Source: Arthrobacter pigmenti (GTDB lineage Bacteria > Actinomycetota > Actinomycetes > Actinomycetales > Micrococcaceae). From it: 64,000 nt of DNA. The notes below the pieces were generated by a model. That model did not search any database. It worked only from the letters and a program-made list of their open reading frames with translations, and was not told where the DNA came from. The translations under genes were made by a program, and so were the position numbers. This document shows, piece after piece, positions 59,959 to 64,000 of this stretch (positions are counted from its first letter, which is position 1; each line of letters begins with the position of its first letter). Location of the stretch: positions 1,736,001-1,800,000 of the forward strand of contig NZ_JAATJL010000001.1 of the NCBI RefSeq assembly GCF_011927905.1, given 5' to 3'.

Positions 59959-62534
59959 AACTCCCCGGCGTCGACCCCCGGTGGTCGGCCTATCTCGACG
60001 TGCCCTCCACAGCCGGTGTCGACCCCGCGGGCACAGTTAACCGATGGCATCACCTGGACAACCTGCCGTCCCTCGAGGGGGTTCAACACGGAACGCTGCT
60101 GTGCGTCCACGGCAACCCCACGTGGTCCTACCTCTGGCGAAGCGTCCTCGCGGCCGGCGCGCGGCAGGGATGGCGGGTTGTCGCGGTGGATCAGCTCGAG
60201 ATGGGCTACTCGGAACGGACCGGACGCCCCCGAAAGCTCGCAGACCGCGTTCAGGATCTCGAAAACTTCACCGCAGCGCTGAGTCTCAGCGGCCCCCTTG
60301 TGACGCTGGGACATGACTGGGGCGGCGTCGTCAGCCTCGGCTACGCCAGCCGCAACCGCGAAAACCTCCAGGCCGCGATCCTGACCAACACCGCCATTTC
60401 CCAGGATCCGAACTTGCCGATCCCGGCCCCGCTGCGGCTCGCCCTGAACGGCGCCGTGCACCGCGCGGGCACCGCCGGGACTACAGCCTTCCTCGACACC
60501 ACGCTCGCGCTCGCACGCCCGCGGTTGGCCCCGGACGTGCGTACTGCGTACCGCGCGCCATACCTGCGCGCCTCCAGGCGGCAGGGTATTGCACAGTTCG
60601 TCGCTGATATCCCTGTCGACGCGAGCCACCCGAGCTTCGCCACCCTCACGGGGATCGCGGAGGACATCCGTTCCCTGGATGTACCCGTCTTGATGCTCTG
60701 GGGCCCGGGCGACCCGATCTTCTCCGACACGTATCTCGAGGACCTCACCCGCCGGCTCCCCCACGCAGACGTACATCGCTTCGAGGGTGCGAGCCACCTG
60801 GTCGCCGAGGATCGCGACATCGCCACACCGATCTTCAACTGGCTCGGGCGGAAGAACGACGACGACGCGTCCCGGGTCTCGAGCGACACGTTCACTCCGC
60901 TCTGGCAGCAGGTTCAGGAGCGCGCCGGCACCGAGTCGCTGGCCGTGGCGGACATGGACGAGGACGGTTCCGTGGCACGTTCGCTGTCCTGGCGGGAGCT
61001 CGACGCCCGTATCACCGCACTGGCGGGCGCGCTGCAGGGCATCGGGGTCCGACCGGGCAGCAGGATCAGCCTCATGGTTCCGCCCGGTGTTGAGCTGACG
61101 GTCCTGATTTATGCCTGCCTGCGGTTGGGCGCCGTTATCGTTGTTGCGGACGCCGGACTGGGAGCGAAGGGTCTCAGCCGCGCGGTGCGCGGCGCTGTGC
61201 CGGAGTTCCTCGTTGGGATTGACCGGGCGCTGGTAGCAGCCCGGCTCTTCGGCTGGCCGGGTACCCGCATCAGCGTGGGAGCCCTGTCTACGGTCCGTTC
61301 ACGCGCTTTGGGCGTGCAGCACAGCCTGGAGGAACTCGCCTCCGCCGACGCGGTGTTCAACGATCCCAGGATCGAACCGGACGCCGACGCCGCCATCCTT
61401 TTCACGTCCGGCTCCACCGGCCCTGCCAAGGGCGTTGTCTACACCCACCGCCAGCTCTCGGCGATGCGGGATACGCTCGCCAACACACTGGACCTTAGGC
61501 CCGGAAGCGCCCTGGTCGCAGGCTTCGCGCCTTTCGCACTGCTTGGTCCGGCGCTCGGCGCCTCATCGGTGACGCCCGCGATGGACGTCACCGCTCCCCG
61601 GACGCTCTCCGCGCGCGCCCTCGCCGACGCCGTATCCGCGATCGACGCCACGGTGGTATTCGCATCTCCGGCTGCGCTGCGCAACGTCCTGGAAACCGCC
61701 GACAGCATCACTCCACGGGGCGCTGAGGCACTGGGCGCCGTGAAAACCCTGCTCTCGGCCGGAGCGCCGGTGCCCACAACTCTGCTCGAAGCCCTCCAGC
61801 CCCTGGTGCCCAAAGCAACCCTGCACACCCCGTATGGCATGACCGAAGCCCTTCCTGTGACCGACATCGACCTTGAAGGTATCCTCGCTGCGACGAACAG
61901 TTCGGTAGCCGGATCGGGCAACGGAGTCTGCGTGGGCACACCCGTGCCGGGTGCGGAGGTGGCGATCAGCCCGCTCGACGGCACCGGCTCCGCGAGCGGT
62001 AAGCCGACGACGACGGCGGGCATTACCGGGGAGATCCTCGTCCGCGCCGCGCACGTCAAGGACCGCTACCACCGGCTCTGGATCACCGAGCGTGAGTCCT
62101 CGCGCACCTCGGGCTGGCACCGTACCGGGGACGTTGGCCATCTGGACGCCGACGGTCGGCTGTGGGTTGAAGGGCGCCTCGCCCACATCATTCCCACGGC
62201 GGCAGGGGCGGTTACTCCCGTCGGCGCCGAGCAGGCTATCGAGTGCACGGAAGGAGTGGGGCAGGCGGCCGTCGTCGGCGTGGGGCCAGCCGGAACCCAG
62301 GCGGTTGTCGCCGTCGTCGTACCCGCCTCAACGACGCGCGCTGGGTCTCTGGCGACGGAAAGCCTGTCTGCTGCCGTCCGTCAGGCGGGACATTCAACTG
62401 GTGTGGAGATCGCTGCAGTGCTGACTCTGCCCGAGCTGCCGACGGACGTGCGCCACAACGCGAAAATCGACCGGACGAAGGTCGCGGCCTGGGCCGGGCA
62501 GGTGCTCGAGGGACGCCGGAAGCGGCGCCCATGA
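59952..62534 (+). CDS. oleBC: OleBC fusion: beta-lactone decarboxylase plus beta-lactone synthetase
   Basis: An 860-residue fusion. Residues 1-305 are OleB, a haloalkane-dehalogenase-like alpha/beta hydrolase that decarboxylates the beta-lactone to a cis-olefin: HGNPTWSYLWRSVL (53-66), LGHDWGG with nucleophile Asp122, GPGDPIF (Asp254, likely acid) and EGASHLVAED (His282). Residues 315-860 are OleC, an AMP-forming ligase that makes the beta-lactone: ILFTSGSTGPAKG (483-495), LHTPYGMTEALPVTDID and WHRTGDVGHLDADGRLWVEGRLAHI; the C-terminal lid carries DVRHNAKIDRTKV with the Lys. Such OleBC fusions are known in actinobacteria including Micrococcus luteus. The GTG start overlaps the oleA stop; ATGA joins it to oleD. 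Confidence 0.93.
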   Translation: MVELPGVDPRWSAYLDVPSTAGVDPAGTVNRWHHLDNLPSLEGVQHGTLLCVHGNPTWSYLWRSVLAAGARQGWRVVAVDQLEMGYSERTGRPRKLADRVQDLENFTAALSLSGPLVTLGHDWGGVVSLGYASRNRENLQAAILTNTAISQDPNLPIPAPLRLALNGAVHRAGTAGTTAFLDTTLALARPRLAPDVRTAYRAPYLRASRRQGIAQFVADIPVDASHPSFATLTGIAEDIRSLDVPVLMLWGPGDPIFSDTYLEDLTRRLPHADVHRFEGASHLVAEDRDIATPIFNWLGRKNDDDASRVSSDTFTPLWQQVQERAGTESLAVADMDEDGSVARSLSWRELDARITALAGALQGIGVRPGSRISLMVPPGVELTVLIYACLRLGAVIVVADAGLGAKGLSRAVRGAVPEFLVGIDRALVAARLFGWPGTRISVGALSTVRSRALGVQHSLEELASADAVFNDPRIEPDADAAILFTSGSTGPAKGVVYTHRQLSAMRDTLANTLDLRPGSALVAGFAPFALLGPALGASSVTPAMDVTAPRTLSARALADAVSAIDATVVFASPAALRNVLETADSITPRGAEALGAVKTLLSAGAPVPTTLLEALQPLVPKATLHTPYGMTEALPVTDIDLEGILAATNSSVAGSGNGVCVGTPVPGAEVAISPLDGTGSASGKPTTTAGITGEILVRAAHVKDRYHRLWITERESSRTSGWHRTGDVGHLDADGRLWVEGRLAHIIPTAAGAVTPVGAEQAIECTEGVGQAAVVGVGPAGTQAVVAVVVPASTTRAGSLATESLSAAVRQAGHSTGVEIAAVLTLPELPTDVRHNAKIDRTKVAAWAGQVLEGRRKRRP

Positions 62535-63505
62535 CGCTCCTGGTAACGGGTGCAAGCGGAATGCTCGGCGGCGCCGTTGCCCGCCTGCTGCGCAGCCGTG
62601 GTGAGTCGGTGCGTACCTTTCAGCGCCGTGCATCGGGAATTACCGGCGTGGAGGACGTGGCCGGTTCGCTGGGTGACCCGCAGGCGGTGAAGCGTGCCGT
62701 TGAGGGCGTGGACTCCGTGATCCATTGTGCGGCGAAGGTGTCCTTCAGTGGCGACCCTGCCGAGTTTGAACGCGTGAACGTCGCCGGGACCCATGACCTG
62801 CTTGAAGCGGCGCACTTCGCGGGTGCTGGGCGGTTTGTGTATGTGTCTTCACCGTCGGTGGCGCATCTGGGCCATTCGATCATCGGAGCCGGTGCAGAAC
62901 CCGCTGACCCGACGCGCGCCCGCGGGGATTACGCCCGTACCAAGGCGAAGGCCGAGCAACTGGTCCTGGCGAACGACGACGACGCCATGCCGGTCACGGC
63001 CATTCGCCCCCATATCGTCTGGGGACCGGGCGACACGCAGCTAGTCGAACGCGTGCTGTCCCGGGCGCGGGCCGGCAGGTTGCCGCTGCTGGGAGGCGGG
63101 ACCGCTCTCGTGGACACCACGTATGTGGACAACGCAGCGTCCGCGATCGTCGCTGCCCACGATCACATCGAACGGGTTCACGGGAGACCGCTTGTGGTGA
63201 CCAACGGCGAACCCCGGCCGATTGGTGAGCTGCTGGCCCGGATCTGCGCAGCAGGTGGTGCGCCCGCGCCGCGGATGTCCGTTCCGGCGTGGCTTGGACG
63301 TGCGGCGGGCACCGCCGTCGAAACCCTGTGGCGTGGTTCGAACGCGGATGGCGAACCGCCTATGACCCGGTTCCTCGCCGAACAGCTTTCGACCGCACAC
63401 TGGTTCGACCAGCGGCAGACCAGGGAGCTGCTGGATTGGACGCCGGCGGTTTCACTGGACGAGGGATTCGCCCGGCTCGCCGCCCACTATGGCGGGCGGG
63501 CGTAG
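62531..63505 (+). CDS. oleD: OleD, NADPH-dependent 2-alkyl-3-ketoacid reductase
   Basis: A 324-residue extended short-chain dehydrogenase reducing the OleA product to a 2-alkyl-3-hydroxyacid for OleC. The N-terminal nucleotide-binding motif is LLVTGASGMLGGAVARLL. The catalytic YxxxK is GDYARTKAK (Tyr134, Lys138), with the Ser in VYVSSPSVAHLG. RPHIVWGPGDTQLVERVL and VDTTYVDNAASAIVAAHD are typical of OleD and 3-beta-HSD-like enzymes. ATG start at 62531 overlaps the oleBC stop, so the three genes are translationally coupled. With it the OleABCD set is complete. Confidence 0.92.
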   Translation: MTLLVTGASGMLGGAVARLLRSRGESVRTFQRRASGITGVEDVAGSLGDPQAVKRAVEGVDSVIHCAAKVSFSGDPAEFERVNVAGTHDLLEAAHFAGAGRFVYVSSPSVAHLGHSIIGAGAEPADPTRARGDYARTKAKAEQLVLANDDDAMPVTAIRPHIVWGPGDTQLVERVLSRARAGRLPLLGGGTALVDTTYVDNAASAIVAAHDHIERVHGRPLVVTNGEPRPIGELLARICAAGGAPAPRMSVPAWLGRAAGTAVETLWRGSNADGEPPMTRFLAEQLSTAHWFDQRQTRELLDWTPAVSLDEGFARLAAHYGGRA

Positions 63506-63526
63506 GCACCGTCCAGGAACGCAAAA

Positions 63527-63550
63527 GGAGGACCGGCGAACCGGTCCTCC
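63527..63550 (-). terminator. hairpin terminator for the NlpC/P60 gene (and oleD)
   Basis: GGAGGACCGG-CGAA-CCGGTCCTCC, perfect 10 bp. On the minus strand the loop is TTCG and the stem is followed by TTTTGC, a classical intrinsic terminator for the gene ending at 63568. Confidence 0.9.
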
Positions 63551-63567
63551 CTGTGCTGATGCTGACG

Positions 63568-63999
63568 TTAGCCGTTGACCCGGATGAACACCGGACCCGA
63601 ACCAAGCTGAGCCGGCGCAACTACGGTCTGGTTGCCGTTGAAGCCACCGTGGACGGCCTGGCCGTTACCGATGTACACGGCGATGTGGGCTGCACCCATG
63701 CCACCATCGGCGTAGTAGATCAGGTCGCCCGGCATCGCCTGGCTGGCGCTCACCGTGCTGCCGAGGGACAGGTAGCCGGCGGGCCAGTCATGGAAGTTGA
63801 TACCGGCCGCCGCGAGGGCGTTCGATACCAGCCGGGTGCAGTCCTGGATCGCTCCAAGCTGACCCTGCGCTGCTGCAGCGATGGTTCCAGCAACCGAAGA
63901 GGAAGCAGGAGCGGCCGAGTAGGAGGCAACCTCGATGTTGGAGGACGCCGTTGTTATGCCCATGGTGCTGGTCTCAGCCGGAGCCGGAGCAACGGGAGC
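63568..63999 (-). CDS. secreted NlpC/P60 peptidase, 5' end outside window
   Basis: The frame stays open to the window edge (APVAPAPAETST precedes the first ATG at 63963), so the gene begins beyond 64000 and this is its C-terminal part. The NlpC/P60 papain-like domain cleaves peptidoglycan stem peptides: catalytic Cys in AIQDCTRLVSNALAAAG, His in GAAHIAVYIGNGQAVHGG, and the PGDLIYYADGG turn. The Ala/Pro/Ser-rich N-terminal linker fits an exported cell-wall enzyme. The Cys context (DCTRLV) differs from the common DCSGLV. A terminator follows the stop. Confidence 0.85.
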   Translation of the reverse strand, partial: APVAPAPAETSTMGITTASSNIEVASYSAAPASSSVAGTIAAAAQGQLGAIQDCTRLVSNALAAAGINFHDWPAGYLSLGSTVSASQAMPGDLIYYADGGMGAAHIAVYIGNGQAVHGGFNGNQTVVAPAQLGSGPVFIRVNG

Positions 64000-64000
64000 C

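Overview
The window is chromosomal DNA from a high-GC Gram-positive actinobacterium, most likely Micrococcaceae (Arthrobacter-like). The evidence is the gene content and order: glbO, ettA and a second ssb together; aceE next to a PucR-type regulator and a fabD-fabH-acpP-fabF operon; a fused oleBC gene of the kind known from Micrococcus; and DUF3145, DUF3052 and DUF2469 genes, which are typical of this phylum. Coding density is high and GTG or TTG starts are common. Many neighbouring genes overlap by 1-4 bases. I see no prophage, insertion sequence, CRISPR array or integrated element; this is a core chromosomal segment with a few accessory genes.

Layout. 1-12.3 kb: truncated haemoglobin (cut by the window edge), acyl-CoA thioesterase, EttA, a small lipoprotein, SsbB, tRNA-Arg, DUF3224, an MptB-type mannosyltransferase, oligoribonuclease, tRNA-His, acyl-CoA dehydrogenase, peptide deformylase and an MFS exporter. 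12.4-24.4 kb: RNase P RNA, YaaA, an RNase HI-VOC fusion with a degenerate zinc-ribbon protein and Nif3, MsrA, the cysteine pair cysK-cysE, 6-phosphogluconate dehydrogenase, an OafA-type acyltransferase, tRNA-Val, and a coupled DUF3052-peroxiredoxin-sirtuin operon. 24.8-32.8 kb: pyruvate dehydrogenase E1 followed by the FAS-II regulator and operon. 32.8-43.8 kb, minus strand: a long housekeeping series reading rpsP-khpA-rimM-trmD-rplS-lepB-lepB-rnhB-DUF2469-yraN-yifB-dprA-ogt-like-xerC. 43.9-58.7 kb: a VOC dioxygenase, an alpha/beta hydrolase, ffh, a G6PDH paralogue, glnK-amtB, a GH79-like hydrolase, ftsY, an MFS transporter and smc. 58.9-63.5 kb: the oleA-oleBC-oleD long-chain olefin cluster. 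The window ends in an NlpC/P60 protein cut by the edge.

The genes combine into a lipid theme: PDH makes acetyl-CoA, the FasR-linked fab operon makes fatty acyl chains, TesB and the acyl-CoA dehydrogenase handle acyl-CoAs, and OleABCD condenses two acyl chains head to head into internal olefins. The clearest unusual items are an Ogt-type DNA-repair protein whose active-site Cys is Gly (PGHR); matching inverted repeats before fasR and fabD; hairpins on both sides of acpP; an intrinsic-terminator-like hairpin inside the rpsP-rplS operon together with a likely separate rplS promoter; a hairpin that buries the yraN ribosome-binding site; and a four-part GlnR-type box before amtB. All are visible in the sequence, but their functions are inferred.
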